Notes under the pieces: model-generated | The model's database searches: none | What the model was told of the DNA's origin: nothing | The model's input: only the letters and a program-made list of their open reading frames with translations | Program-made: the position numbers and the translations under genes | NCBI GenBank assembly: GCA_004802705.1 | Contig: SGPL01000138.1 | Span: 31,526 to 63,704, forward strand | Direction of reading: 5' to 3' | Length of the DNA: 32,179 nucleotides | DNA from: Bondarzewia mesenterica | Taxonomy: Eukaryota > Basidiomycota > Agaricomycetes > Russulales > Bondarzewiaceae | Shown here: positions 11,171-23,900 of the stretch, piece after piece | Position numbering within the stretch: the first letter of the stretch is position 1 | Layout of the letters: each line of letters starts with the position of its first letter

Positions 11171-11245
11171 GCGCGACGCGAAATTTCGCTAAGTCGAAAC
11201 ACGTTTTTGGCAGTGCCTGCCAAAAAGTGGCCCCAGTGTGCCCAG
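11171..11245 (-). repeat. Right terminal inverted repeat
   Basis: Reverse complement of the left arm. It carries the matching hairpin tttttggcag-tgc-ctgccaaaaa at 11204-11226 and the same gcgaaatttcgc palindrome at 11178-11189. Confidence 0.85.
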
Positions 11246-11997
11246 TCCGCTCGCAAGCTCGCGCGTCAATTGCTTGTCTATTAGGTAAGCGCGAGCTAAG
11301 TGCGAGCGGCTGGATACGAGTCTAGATGTCCAGTTGGCTAGCCGAAGCAATGCCCTTCGGAGCCTGAATTGGTGTAACGCTTGGACACGGACAGTAACGC
11401 TCTGGAGCAATTTATTTTTTGACAGAGCTTGCGAGGAAATGCCTGTCTCGGAAAAATTGTATTAATCATTCAAATTTGTTCTAAAAACTGTCTGTAAAAT
11501 ACTGAGTGGATCGGTGAAGAATATGGGACAGGAGAAGTGAGATATGTCGAAAGTACCACCTTGATAAACACTTTAATTCAAACCATTTTGGAATTATTCA
11601 ATATTTCCTGCTCAAACATTTCATGCACCATGAGGAGGATTTATCAGTATTTAAGAAAAAGAAATGAAGGGCAATAGTGAGGAACTGGTTTTGCTACAAT
11701 GAATTAACCAACACTGGGTCCCTACCCAAGTGGTGTCCCACGATAGTATCTGCAGAGCCTGCATGTGTGAGATAGACCGACGGCGAACAAGCATTGCATA
11801 TCGCCGAAAACTTGAAGCAGTCGCCGGTCGGCTTGAAGCATTTGTCAGCGGCGTGATTTCGATTGGCGTGTGACGGAGTACAGTCACAAGGGTTTTAAGC
11901 AATCAAAGTCATCACGCGTCTGGTCCTTGCGACCTCTGACGGTTCACTTTTTTCTCTTGTCCTTTCCTCCTGTGGTCCCTCCTCTGTTCCGGTCGTC
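11246..11997. other. Intergenic between the TIR element and the elongase gene
   Basis: No gene is supported. Just outside the right TIR is an imperfect inverted repeat (11247-11264 with 11289-11309, core ccgctcgc/gcgagcgg). A 15-mer gatgtccagtTggct at 11325-11339 recurs with one difference at 9697-9711. The rest is moderately A/T-rich; the last 100-150 bp before 11998 should be the elongase promoter and pyrimidine-rich 5' UTR. Confidence 0.5.
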
Positions 11998-13263
11998 ATG
12001 GCTCCCCTCGCTGACTTTCTCCTTCAATATGCACCCCTCCCGACATTGCCCTACTACCTCACTCATTATGTTCCCGGTGCCACGCCTCTCTCGACAAGAC
12101 CCGTCGTGCTAGGCGCGTTGGTCTCGTATCTGGTCGCCATCTTCGGTGTCCGCGAGTTCATGAAAACACGTCAACCTCGGAAGCTTCAGTTTTTATTCCA
12201 AGTCCATAATGTCATTCTCAGCTCTGGTAGTGCCATTTTGTTGGCTCTCATGCTTGAGGAGATTGTCCCGATTATTTGGAGCCACGGTACATTTTATGCC
12301 ATCTGCGACTCCGCAGCCTGGACAGAAGTGGGTTTCATTCTTTCGGGTTGTGCACTTCGTTTCTGACGCGGCGTTATATTAGAGACTTGAATTCTACTAT
12401 ATAATCAACTATTACTTCAAGTATCTTGAACTCTTGGACACCACTTTCCTCGCGTTCAAGAAGAAGCCTCTCGGTAAGCATCTACCTCCGTACCTCCATT
12501 CTAGCCTGTGTATCTTACATCTTCTCCAGCATTTTTGCATGTCTTCCACCACTCCGCCACCGCTTTCCTTTGCTATACTCAGCTTAATGGGAGGACCAGT
12601 GTGGTAAGTTTGTCTGGTTTTGCCACGTCAGGTCTCGTGCTTAGTGTCATTTTGATTCATAGTCTTGGGTTGTCATCACGTTAAACTTGGGTGTTCACGT
12701 TCTCATGTGTAAGAGAGCAGTGCGTCATTTTTGCCGCGAGTCTCACGTCCCGGCTTGGCAGATTACTACTACTATGCGACGGCTGGTGGTGCTAAGATCT
12801 GGGTATGCTCAAACGTTACTGACTACATTTATCAATACTCAATCGTCTCTACTGTAGTGGAAGAAATATCTGACCACGATGCAGATCGTCCAGTTCATCA
12901 TCGACCTTTTCATCGTCTACTTCGGCAGTACGTTGGTCTGTGGCACTCTTTCTTCCCAGCTCACATCTTGTTTTCCTCAGCTTATTCCTATTTTACCCAT
13001 ACTTACTGGCCACGACTTCCCCATCGCGGTTCTTGCGCTGGAACCGAGTCGGCTGCGCTCTTTGGCTGCTTCCTTCTCACAAGCTACTTGGGTCTGTTCA
13101 TCAACTTTTATATACAGACGTACAAAAAGCCGGCCAAGGGCAAGAAGCCTATCACCAACGGCAATGGGGTTGCCAATGGCAACGGGAATGCGTGCGTTAT
13201 ATGGGTCAATCGTGAAGTAATGTTGCTGATTAAATCGCCACTTGCAGATACAAAAAGGAGTGA
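11998..13263 (+). CDS. ELO-family very-long-chain fatty acid elongase, 292 aa, 8 exons
   Basis: ER multi-span 3-ketoacyl-CoA synthase that condenses malonyl-CoA with a long-chain acyl-CoA, the first step of elongation for sphingolipid and other VLCFAs. Exons 11998-12327, 12383-12473, 12530-12603, 12663-12708, 12762-12802, 12858-12927, 12981-13191 and 13248-13263 close in phase over 879 nt. Family signatures: [19 protein letters not shown] (junction of exons 1 and 2), [18 protein letters not shown] with the catalytic HxxHH box, [30 protein letters not shown] and a final membrane segment before a Lys/Gly/Asn-rich tail ending AYKKE. Seven spans are expected from the family. The sequence does not separate ELO2- from ELO3-type chain-length specificity. 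Exons are small and all splice sites canonical. Confidence 0.94.
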
Positions 13264-13878
13264 GGGGTCTGAAGAGAAGATACAGGAGAAGTACACGGGA
13301 AAAACGCGGGCTGTGTTCTGCTTCATGTTGCCAACCACACATATACCCTGCGGCGTGCATCATTATTCGTTTTATTTAGAAGTTCTCGGGCCATCCATCC
13401 ACTCTTTCATGTCATGGTCAAACTTACGGGAAAGCGGCCCATTGCATCAGATCGCCCATATAATAATCCTCTAGTATTCTGAAACCAGATTCGGATCATT
13501 GAGTGCTTTTTGTGAGGGAGATAAGCTGTGTATGAGATGAATCCACCTTGAATAAGTTTAGTCGAGCACTGCTTGGCCCAGGGCTTGACCACAGAAAAGG
13601 GGCCTATCGCGTGTGCCTCCAGGCTCCGCGACGGCATGCTTGCGTTTACGTGATATTCAGCTTCTCTACGTCTGAAGTACGGGTCGTATGGGCCCTCCGA
13701 GACTGAAATACCCCCACTCCCCTTCTGCAATCGACTACTTGTTTATTTTTCAGCTTTCGACAGCTTTGGTCAGTCTCTCCCATTATATCTGACTCTTTCC
13801 CTTCCGGTCGTATCTGACAGCTGTTCGGGTACAGAACACAGTGCACCTCACTATTTAAACAGCTTTTGGCATTGACCC
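13264..13878. other. Intergenic between elongase and RasGAP genes; may hide a small minus-strand gene
   Basis: This holds the elongase 3' UTR and the RasGAP promoter. On the minus strand an exon-like piece at 13702-13547, flanked by a tttcag acceptor and a gtggat donor, can splice to 13478-13471 to end in CAA-GAA-TAC-TAG. It would encode about 53 residues including YDPYFRRREAEYHV and GPFSVVKPWAKQ. I found no convincing start exon and do not recognise the protein, so it is not called as a gene. Confidence 0.4.
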
Positions 13879-16800
13879 ATGGCAGACGCCTGGGACCAAC
13901 CATCCTCGACGCTCTCAGAAACTTCCAGGGAATTTTACATATCCGTTGAGCTGTACGTATCGAGCCGGACGGCTGCTGCTTTACGAAAGGTGTGTTGTGT
14001 CGGGTGATGACTCTCCTTCGAATTCTCATTTCATCCTAGCCTGTCCCTCGGAAGAAGAATGAGAAGCGCGATATACAAAGGCCGTTGTCATTATTGACGG
14101 ATGACGCACAGAGAAAGGTCAAAGGTGTGTGGACCATATGTCAACGACGGTATCCTGACTAAATAGGGCGTAAACTTCGGGATCACACAGAGAAGACCAG
14201 TTGGCTCAATCTTGCACGGGCCCTCGGTACTGGCGATCAATGGAGGCAGGCCACTTGTAGGATAACTGAGGATGGTGAAAGTTGTCTCCTGAACGTGTAT
14301 ATCGACGTTAGTCGTGCCTATCTTTTCTTTTCTTCCGACCCGCGTCTTACCAAGTGTCAGGAAACGATGTTATATCAATGTGTCTATATCCATCTACTCA
14401 ACCATACCGACATCCGCCCTGCGGATCGTTCACTGTTCTATAGGAAGGACTGTCTTGGGCTGCATTGTGCTTCGTATGTCTTGTGGCGTTTAAATTTCCT
14501 ACTGAGTTCTGACCTTTACATTTGTCTGCTTCAGTGCTCAAAGATGGACTGCAACTGCGACCAACGAACCGCTTTATTTTTATTTTCCTTCGACGGAAGC
14601 GATGAATACGTGGATGTGCCTCCTACGATCATACGCCAATCCAGAGGTCTATGGGAAGGGCCTTTCGCCTCCGGATGGCGGACTCTACCGAATCTGGCGG
14701 CAGGTAGAGCTAACGTGTATACAAGGACGTAACATTGGCACTCCACGATCGCTTGGTGAGGGATCTTCACTTTCGCCTGGAACACCAGATGAAGAAGGCA
14801 GAGGCGACGACGCCGTCGACCTGGATCTGTTTTGCGAAGTTCACTTCAATCACATACTCTCTGGCAGAACTGTTGTCAAGAAGAGCCTTGGAGCTCCAGA
14901 TTGGCATGAGAGCTTCACGTTCACGGACTTGCCACCGTTTGAAAAGCTCGCTATTGTCCTATGGCGAGAGAAGAAGCTGATGAAGCCATCCATGGTTGGA
15001 ACGGTATATGTTACCTTGACAAATTTCCGCCGTGGCGAACACGTGGAAGGTTGGTTTCCAGTTCTCTACGGGGGCTCAACTGCGTCAAGTGTTCAAGTCG
15101 GACAAATTCGCCTGAAACTCAAAGTGGACGAGTCAGTCGACCTCACTTATGTCGGACTGATTGAACATGCTAAGTCTATTGCACAGGGAGATCGTCTTGC
15201 CTCACTCTGCGTATGCAAGAATGGTCAATGTGGTTATTCCAGTTCATGAGAGGCTGTTCACTCACTGATCGCCTGCCCGTTGGTTACTTGGCAGACTCTC
15301 GACGAGCGGAACTACTTAGATTGGATGCGTGATTTCGAGCTGGAGCTCAAGATGAAGCATGTTTCCAGCGAACTCGTTTCGGTGGCTATTGCGAAGAATA
15401 TCTTGATTCAAAATGTCTTTGAATTGGCGGATCATGAAGTCGACGGTACACCGACTTGTGAGTAGCATTCTGATTCTGTGCCTCCCCCATGCCCTCGTAT
15501 CTAAAGGAGTCTAAGCGCATAATACCCTATTTCGTGGAAATACGGTATTCACGAAGACCGTGGAATTGTTGATGGCGTGGTACGGCAAGAACTTTCTTGA
15601 GGCTAGTATCGGTGATACAATACGCCGGATATGCGCCGATAACATAGCTATCGAGGTCGATCCCGTTCGAAACGGCAAAGGTAGCAAAGACATTGAACGA
15701 AATGTTGATCTTCTTGTTCATTGGTGCCAGCAAATATGGAATCAGATATACTCTGTACGGTCTGAGTGTCCAAAGTATGTTGGCTTCCGCATATGTGGAG
15801 TCGCTATAAGACTAATCTAACGCCCTTGTAGCGAGATGCGCCGATTATTTGAGCGTATTCGCCAGCTTGTTGAACGGAGATACAGATTCTCAGACAATAA
15901 TAGCAGTCGCGAACTGCCGTGGCAGAGCGTGTCTGCTTTTTGCTTCCTACGATTTATCGTTCCCGCTATCCTGCATCCCCACCTATTCGGGCTTTGTCCA
16001 GGTAAATGTTTCTAGCTCAGATCATTGTCGTGCTCGCTCCTTATATTTTATGTTCATAGGCCTCCCGGATTTACCAGTCCAGCGCAGCCTTACCTTGATT
16101 GCAAAAGTCATCCAGAGCCTTGCCAATCTAAATTCGGTAAAGATATAGCCCAACAGTCGGGTTTGTTTCCGTGCTAACTATCTCTATGAAGACGGTGCAG
16201 AAAGAGGAGTTCATGCGCGGTGTTAGGTCATTCTTGGAGGAGAGTGTGCCTGCGATGATCGATTATATCCTCGTGGTATCTACGCCAAACCCGCACAGCC
16301 AACCCTCGCCAACAACAGAAGAGTCAAAGGATAGATTGAAGGCGGTCAAGGTCCTGCAGGAGCGGACAAAGAACGCTCCATCCCTCTATCGAGAATGTGT
16401 ACCTCTCCTGCCTTACCTCCTCGATGTTCCTCGTCATCTCGCCGTCATTTCATCCGCTGTCCTGCGCCACTCTCGTAATTCTCCACCAATACGCAATCCG
16501 CCATTGGAAGATTTATTCAATTGTTGCTCAGATATCGAGCAGCAGGCCTTGTTTCGCGTCAGCCGTCTCGCCGAACGCAGTAGCATAGACCAGAGCTCAC
16601 ACTCGGCTGAGTCGAGTCAACATGATCCGGTAGGGCAGCATGTGCTTCCTAAGGAACCACCTGTCATACCGAAATCACGTCTCCGCAGGCCTTCCCAGAT
16701 ATCCCGCCCCATGACCGCACCCACAATATCAGATGATGCGTCACGCTCCCAAGAGTCCTCGACGAGCCCACCTCTTCCACCTAGTCTGGATTTATCCCAT

Positions 16801-17085
16801 ACGCGCGGTCTATCAAGCTTACAAATTGACGTATCTGGTGGGTCAATTTCGCCCACAGAGAGGTCGCTTGACGCAGGAAGTTGGCCTAATCGAAAGCGTC
16901 TTCCACCATCACATCCGAGGTCCATTTCAACGGACTCCATACCGGTATTTAGGAGGCAGCGCTCACCAACTTCGTCAAGTTCTCCATTGTCGCCTACCAT
17001 CAGTGTTCACCAAACAGGCGATGGAGACGAGGTCGGCAAGTGGAAGACAAAGGGATTTCTGCGGGGCATCTTGGTTCGGAGATAA
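13879..17085 (+). CDS. Ras-family GTPase-activating protein with PH, C2 and RasGAP domains
   Basis: Accelerates GTP hydrolysis on a Ras-superfamily GTPase at membranes, giving polarity or growth control. The ATG at 13879 opens a 37-codon exon (ends 13989) followed by 14040-14124, 14167-14306, 14361-14473 and a long exon from 14535, all in phase. A PH-like region covers roughly residues 65-190 (TSWLNLARALG, VYIHLLNHTD, AMNTWMCLLRSYA). A C2 domain follows (RQVELTCIQGRNIG, GAPDWHESFTF, VGTVYVTLTNFRRGEHVEGW). The RasGAP domain carries the arginine-finger loop NTLFRGN (about 15515-15540) and the FLRFIVPAILHP signature (about 15945-15990). A Ser/Pro-rich tail ends at 17085. PH-C2-RasGAP order suits the BUD2-like/SynGAP-like group; which GTPase it serves is not visible. 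Its 3' end faces AP-2 alpha 136 bp away. Confidence 0.9.
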
Positions 17086-17221
17086 AAGGGGCTTGTCCAC
17101 TCACAGCCAGCACACTATTTATTGTCCGTTGTCATTGTATCCAGGGTATCATTAGTATATCTGTAAGTATTGCAGTGGAGTACATTGTATAAGACTAGGA
17201 AAGCGAATATCAGTGCGTGGG

Positions 17222-20200
17222 TCAAGGACCAGATGCTGCGGCCGTGGAAAGAGGTTTCTGAATGAGTCTTTGGACTTCTCCTGCCACGTCCTCCGAAGTA
17301 CTTCTAACCGTGATTCGACATAGCTGCAACGAAGGACAGTCAATATGAGACCAACACGCGACATTCAAGCATGCACAATGGCATACCTTGGCCTCCTTGT
17401 TGGGTTCCAACCGCATTAAGCAACCAACCTTGCCATCGAGCGACATGTGTAGCACGCCAGCACTGACAACATTACTTGGATTTGGGTCAACATTTGAGAG
17501 GATGTTCAACCGCTGCCCCAAAATAATCTGTCGCTGCCTAGCGTGATCCATCTCACCTGCGCTGGTGAGGGGGATCGTGAACACGCTCTGGACTTCACGA
17601 GGGGGTCCTCCGATCAGCTTCCATCGCTCGAAGAAGTCAGCCTGGCCGAAGCTAACGGGCTCAAAGAACTTGGTCAGGACAACGGGTAATCGTATAGCGA
17701 TAGTCTGGTGAGAGCCAGCGAGAAAGGAAATCGTCATTATTGGGGGCGTCTTGAAGACCTTCTTGCATTCTACGTGCAAGATCTGCTGTGACTGTGTTCG
17801 CGAGGGAACCATAGTCGGTGGCATTTTGGCAAAAGTCACTGAGAGCGCCTCGGGATCATCGACATGGATCGTTGTAGTGAAAGAAGTGAACGGGGCCGAA
17901 ATCTTGTTTCCAATGTAGATGGCGAGCTGTCCGATGTGGCCCTGATAACGCGATTTGACACCAATTTGAACTTGAATGTCCTCGTATAAGACGCCCTCAT
18001 TACCGTAGGTGAGCTTTTCGAACCAACGTTCCACACTTGGTCCAGCAGCGACGGAAGGCGACATAGGATTTAATGGGCCTGGACCGTCCGAAACTCCATT
18101 AGATTTCGACGTCAAATCAAGGCCGGCCAAAGAGCTCATGATGTCCTTCTCGTCTCCCATCATAGCCACTCCATTCGTCGCAACATCTCCTGTTGGTAAG
18201 CGTGTGGCCTTCTGCACCTCCCTGTCTAGATTCGCGTCCTTGCCTCCGTGCACCCATACTCTCTTGTCCTCCGTAGCCCCATGCTTCCTGTTCAACCGTC
18301 CAAGAAGCGTACTCTCGCGCGGTGGGAATGGAGGTATCTCCTCGCACACATTTTGAAGTAATTCGTCATCGTCAGGGCGGGACGCTAAGGCATAGAATTC
18401 GCACGCTCGCTGCTGAAGCTCTGAATCAAGTACGTGACGATACCGCTCGAAGATATTGATGAGCTGAGGTTTGATCTCCGGAAAGACGTTTACCCATTTG
18501 ATGTACGTGGATAGGAGCAAAGCGCGAGTTGGAGCCGTACAAAATTGTGATTTCGAGTGCAGAACTTGGAGCTGGTCGATGGGACTGTAACCATCTTCGT
18601 TGGCGATAATGTGACCGTATTCTCCAAGGATGTAACCTTGTATCAATGATCAATACGAGGCAGGACGCAGCCAGCGAGAAAATGGCTTACCACCCACTTT
18701 CACCAAACTCTCATGCGATGCCGGCGATTTCAGTCGCTCAAACACGACTCTCGCTGCGTACGCTTGAAGATCTTCCGTGTTTGTTACAATCTGCACCACA
18801 CGATACCACACTTCGTCTCCGACGTGATCTCCAGCAGCACTGAGCAACTCCAATATCGTATCCACGTACCATCTGTACGAACTGGCGTATTTCTCGGTAA
18901 GAATGGCAATCTTAAGAACCATTTCCTCTCGAAGAGCGTAGTCCGCGACCCTGAGGTACCTTAACAGCTCGCCAACGATGGCCTCAGAATTGTCAACATC
19001 GCACATGCTGTATAGAAGGTCAAGCGCTCTTCGACGGACAGAAATATCCCGATCTCGAAGAGAGTTGATGACAGTTTCCTGGTGTTTCTTGATGGCGTCC
19101 AGAGAATCTGCACGGGCGGCAAGATGAGCCAAAGTGTCCAAGCCCAGATACCGCACGTTTGTTTCCTTGGAAGAGATGAACCGGGCCAGAAGAATTGCTG
19201 AAGTCGTAACAAGGGGTGAATTCGTGTCCAGGTGGATAGCGAGTCCGATAGCTTCGAATAGGACAGCACGCTGTGCGTTATTGTGCTGCATATTCCGCGA
19301 TTGTTCTGCACTGTTGTTCATCACCGTCTCCAAAACTTGGTGTAGTGTCGAGCGTATTGTCGGGTCCTCTGTAAAGAGTAAGTCACGGAACACGCGAAAG
19401 GTGACGTGACGTCGAGACATACCTGATGGAGGATAGTATTGCAATAGTCGGAGAAGTTTCACTTGCAGCCATGGAGAAGGTACTTTGTAGTAAGCGTACG
19501 ACGAAGAGTATTCATGCTCTACCACAAGCTTCGTTTTCGGGATTAGTCCATACCTCAATTCATACTGGAGGACAAAAGGCTTACACGGTTAAGTCGGTCG
19601 ACAGCCTTTTGATAGCAAACTGCGTAAGGCTCTAAATGATCTTGCGCGAGCGTCATAACTAGTGTTGTAACGCAAAGAACAACTCCCTGCAACGGTAAAA
19701 TGAGGTTCAGAAGAAAACGTTAAGAGTGTGGACTTACAAGGTCCTGGTCATCCATAATAGCAACTATTCGCAGGGCCCATTCTGCTGCCGGTATAACGTC
19801 GGGATGCTTGCGATATAGCCTGAGTAGAGTCAAAGCTGCTTTCTTCTTCACCATACTCTGTGAAGTTCTGGAGTCTGATTAAGTCCTGCGAAAGAGTCAG
19901 CACTGAACAGCACGTACGGAGATATGAGGAGCCGATGAACATCTTCACACAATGCTTCTGCCATCTCCGTCCCTCCGACATTTGCTATGGCATGGAGAGC
20001 AAGACAATTATTAATCTCGTTAATCTCGTCCAAGTCTTTCCGTATGGAATTGATGACCAGACGAAGAAAATCCGAGTTCTCGTGCATGAGCAACGTGACA
20101 GCAAGGTATCCCTACAGCCAATATGATCATTGGAAAGGAACATGACGGTGCAATAGCAATACAGAAGCTTACTATCTGCTTCTCGCTGTACTTATGGCTC

Positions 20201-20596
20201 GAGATCAGGTTGACGGCTTCCATGTGTCCTACATCAACCTTATAACCCAAAATGTACGTGTAAAGGACTTTGGCAACGTATCTTTGAAGACAGTTGAAAA
20301 TATCACTTCGGGTAAAGGACGTGAAACTCACTTTTTCTTCTGGTAACCGTCCAAGTTACCGTCTGTACGTAGTAGAACAAATCCGTTAGATTCGTTATAG
20401 GTAATTCTCCTGTAGCTTGCGTACCTTTGAACTTCTTCCGGATGTTCGCCATTTCCTTGTTTATTCTCTTCTCCTCCAAATCACGCACCCTCGCACCCCT
20501 GATATCCGCGATGAACTAATGCAGAGGGTCAGGAAACATGCCCTGAAAAAGGTCCATTTACCGCACCTGCGTGAGCCCACGCATGTTGGTCGCCAT
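17222..20596 (-). CDS. APL3: AP-2 adaptor complex alpha subunit (alpha-adaptin)
   Basis: Large subunit of the clathrin adaptor AP-2, which binds PI(4,5)P2 and cargo at the plasma membrane during endocytosis. The ATG at 20596 gives [10 protein letters not shown], then [20 protein letters not shown] after an intron: the canonical alpha-adaptin start. The trunk solenoid continues with [76 protein letters not shown] and [13 protein letters not shown] linker near 18250-18100 leads to the appendage ([13 protein letters not shown] about 18035; [17 protein letters not shown] about 17660-17610). It ends in STAAASGP at 17222 after a last intron at about 17385-17325. Roughly 950 aa, as expected for the family. 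About ten short introns; the gene looks intact. Confidence 0.94.
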
Positions 20597-20957
20597 TGTG
20601 AAAACTGAATGATATCAATGACGGCACAAACAAGACGTCTAACGAATGAGTTGTAACAGATGGAGGCTCGCCTGAGCTGCGGTGGTATGGGCATCAGCCG
20701 TGTTGACGGCATCGCACAAGTGTGAAACCCCGTCCGAAAGCATCACGTGCGATCGGCCTGAAAAATATTCGATTAATTGGACAAAACATCCATGGTGAAT
20801 ATAATTCTCTAATCCAGAAGGCTATAAGTATCCTAATCGAGAACGATAAAAGAGATTGATGTAAGAGTGGAGGGAGGTGGGGGGGAAACATGTATATGTA
20901 TGCTACAAGCTATCAGACAAAGGAAAAGCATGGTGGGCGCGGACACTCAAAGCCCGA
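20597..20957. promoter_or_regulatory. AP-2 alpha upstream region / helicase 3' UTR
   Basis: 361 bp between two minus-strand genes. No additional gene is supported. It holds the helicase 3' UTR near 20957 and the APL3 promoter/5' UTR near 20597; an A/T-rich patch lies about 20755-20855. Confidence 0.4.
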
Positions 20958-23900
20958 TTAAAATGGTCGCGATAAGCGACTCGGTGTATTCGGCCTCGTG
21001 CTATATGCTGATCGAAAACCAAGTGGTGAAGATGGACCCGAGCGAGAAGTCGAGGGCAGTCGACCTGACGCGGAAGAAGGTGAACTCGTCCGACTCACTG
21101 GTCGCGAGAGGAAACCCGTTGCTCGTCGATCTGACCAGAAAGGTGAACCCATCGGAGTCGCTGCTCGCGAGCTATTCCTCGACTGACTCCGTATGCGTTC
21201 TTCGGCATATCGATTGAGGATCCTGACGATGTCCCGTGTCAAATAATCAAGATCCTTGATCTCGGACGATGCAAGCCTGTAATCCTTGATTGATGTCTGA
21301 CCGTCCTCGTCACCCGATTCCTCTTCACGCGGGGCCGCAGGGGTAGGGAGTTGATGACGACGACGCTGATTCATTAAGATGCCTTCAAACACCCGCGACA
21401 TGCAGCCTTCCATCATAGTCTTTAATTGCTGAATGTCGTCCAATGCACCGATGTTGCCAACGATAGGCAGCCAGTCATCACACTCCAACCCCCTGGCAGT
21501 GACGGCAATACGATAGGCGCCAAATAGGACATATGTCATGGGATCCAGCCGAGTCGTAGTGACGAGCGACGTCTGCGCGCTGCTCGAAGTTGCACCAACA
21601 GCAGAGATGTTCTGGCGTTTCTCCGAGTAGGCCACGATCATCTTCCCTGTGTAGTCAGCCTGTGTGAGACCATCTTCCTGCCCCCGTTTACTCTTGTTCA
21701 CGCTAGACGGATGGATGAAAACCATCTAGATAAAAGTTAGAGAGGGTCGTTGCCCGCAAATCCAAACATTGGTGCACTAACCCTGTCTTGCTGTGTGCGG
21801 AAGCTTCTTTCGCCAGTCCGAATGGCGAATTTAGGTTGGAAGGCGACAGTGATAAGAGCAGCGAGTAAGGGAAGTGAATCGCCGTTCGCGTTCAGCGCCG
21901 GAGGTACACGGATGTTCTTCCCTCTCCCGATGACATCAACACGTCCACCCGCCGAGACTTCGAATACACCAGTGTCCTGCAGAGCAGCCAATAGATGTCT
22001 CCTGATCTTCTCGATCGTGAGCAACGTCGGTTTGGACAAGAAGTTGTCCATACAAAACCGGTTCGCTCTGACGTATTCGCCCTTACTCTGTATATCCCAC
22101 CAGTCATTGTATGCCTGTAAGGCGGCGAGGGTATCTGACTTGAAATCTTTTGGACTCCAGGAATCCTTGATTACCGTAGACTGCTGCTTCAGATGTATCG
22201 GAGATACGAAAGGCTCGCGGTTTGTCAAGAGCGCTGCTAGGGTCAAAGCCTGATCCAAGCAACGGAAGAAACAACCATATAGGACCAACTTGCCGACCTG
22301 GACATCAACAGGTATCTGGAGGAGAACACGGCCAAGTGGTGTCAGGTTTTGGTTTTCGTCAATTGCACCCACGACCTGGAGATCCTGCTGCGCGACCGCT
22401 ACGCGTTCGGCAGCAGGGGGCTCAATGGTAGCCGCCAAGACATCCTCGACAGCCATGCCAGGGAAATCAAGAGCCTTGACATGCATGAAGACATTGGTCA
22501 AGTCGACGCGCTTCATTTCGACCGTCTGATGTGTATGAAGCTCATCTGCCCTCTTGCGACCCAAAACGCCATAATATTCGCCTTCTCGATGCCGTCCAGC
22601 TCGCCCGGCACGTTGGTTGAGATTAGATTTGCCAACCCACGCAGTGACGAGAGAAGACATATGCCGTTGAGGATCGTACCGCTGTTCTTTGATTTTGGCA
22701 GTGTCGACGACATATACAACGTCCGGGATAGTGACAGATGTCTCAGCAATGGTGGTAGAGAGGATGATACGGCGTACGCCAGGGGGAGGAGGTTCAAAAA
22801 TCGCTTGTTGTTCAGCAAGGGGGATGGATGAGTGGAGAAGATGGATGGAATACTTGCTAGTGTCCATGAAATTGATTCCAAGCGACCTTTCTTGAATTAC
22901 TCGATTCACAGCCGAAATTTCTTCCCACCCCGGTAAGAATACTAAGACGTGTCCATCGCTGGACTGCCGTATTATATGTGAGATCGTGAGCGCAATAAGT
23001 GGGTAGGGTAGCTCCAAATCCTGCTCGTTTTGCGCTGGAGAGCTGTCACCTGAAGTTGAAGTCTGAGGGCTCGCCTTGCCCATTTGAGTGTTGAAAAGAG
23101 TAGCAGCGTTCGGCCCCAACTCCCTATGCAGGTATTTGAAGACAGAGTTCTCTGCGAAAACCCATCTCGTAACGGGGTTTGAGGCCAGATCGTGTACAAA
23201 ATCTTCCAGAAAGTGTTTCTTGACAGGAAAGGATCGACCAGGTATGTCAACGACGGCTGCTGGGTTGCCCTTCTGGTCAGGGAAGTACTCTCGGAAGAGA
23301 GTAGGGTCAATGGTGGCGCTCATAAGCACGACCTTAATCGGCTTTCCCTTTGCTCTCCGGTCTGCGAGTAAGCGTTTGAGAACGACGAGCAGGAGATCTG
23401 TGTCGACATCGCGCTCGTGCACCTCATCCACAATCAAGTGTGTCACGTTCTCCAAGCTGGCACGGTTCAAGGAACCTCCTAGTAAAGCCGACTGCATCCG
23501 CTTCAGGAAGACACCCGTCGTGCAGAAAGTAATCGACCCATGCTCTTCTGGCAGTTTGGCTTCGAATCGGACCTGGTATCCAACAGATCCCTTCCCAGTA
23601 ACTTCGCCTCGTTCCGCGGCCACACGTTCCGCAACACTGATGGCGGCCAGACGACGTGGCTGAGTGCAGATGATGTTACAATTGGCACCTTCGCCTCTCT
23701 CGATGTATTCGTCCAGGATGAGCTGAGGAATCTGGGTTGTTTTTCCCGAGCCAGTAGCCGCCATACAGACGGTGACTTCGTTGTCACGAATGTGAGCTAG
23801 CACTTCCTCGGAGCGAGTGAAGACGGGAAGGGTTTTGCGAGTATTACGCATCTTCTCAAGCTGCGGATCCTCGAGGTAAGCCTTCCTTCGCTCCTCCAGA

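Larger units (their letters stand above)
9763..11245. mobile_element. Degraded DNA transposon-like element bounded by about 75-bp terminal inverted repeats
   Basis: The sequence from 9763 (ctgggcacactggggccac) to about 9840 recurs as its reverse complement from about 11171 to 11245, with only a few mismatches and small indels. Each arm contains its own perfect hairpin and the palindrome gcgaaatttcgc. The element is 1483 bp and holds only broken coding sequence. No clean target-site duplication is visible. Weaker inverted similarity continues outward (gcgg / ccgc, tgcga / tcgca), so the true ends may lie further out. I cannot assign a superfamily from the termini. Confidence 0.8.

Noticed and set aside
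20998..21217. Plus-strand ORFs opposite the helicase tail
   Set aside because: Shadow of the Ser/Arg-rich C-terminal coding sequence; no independent support.
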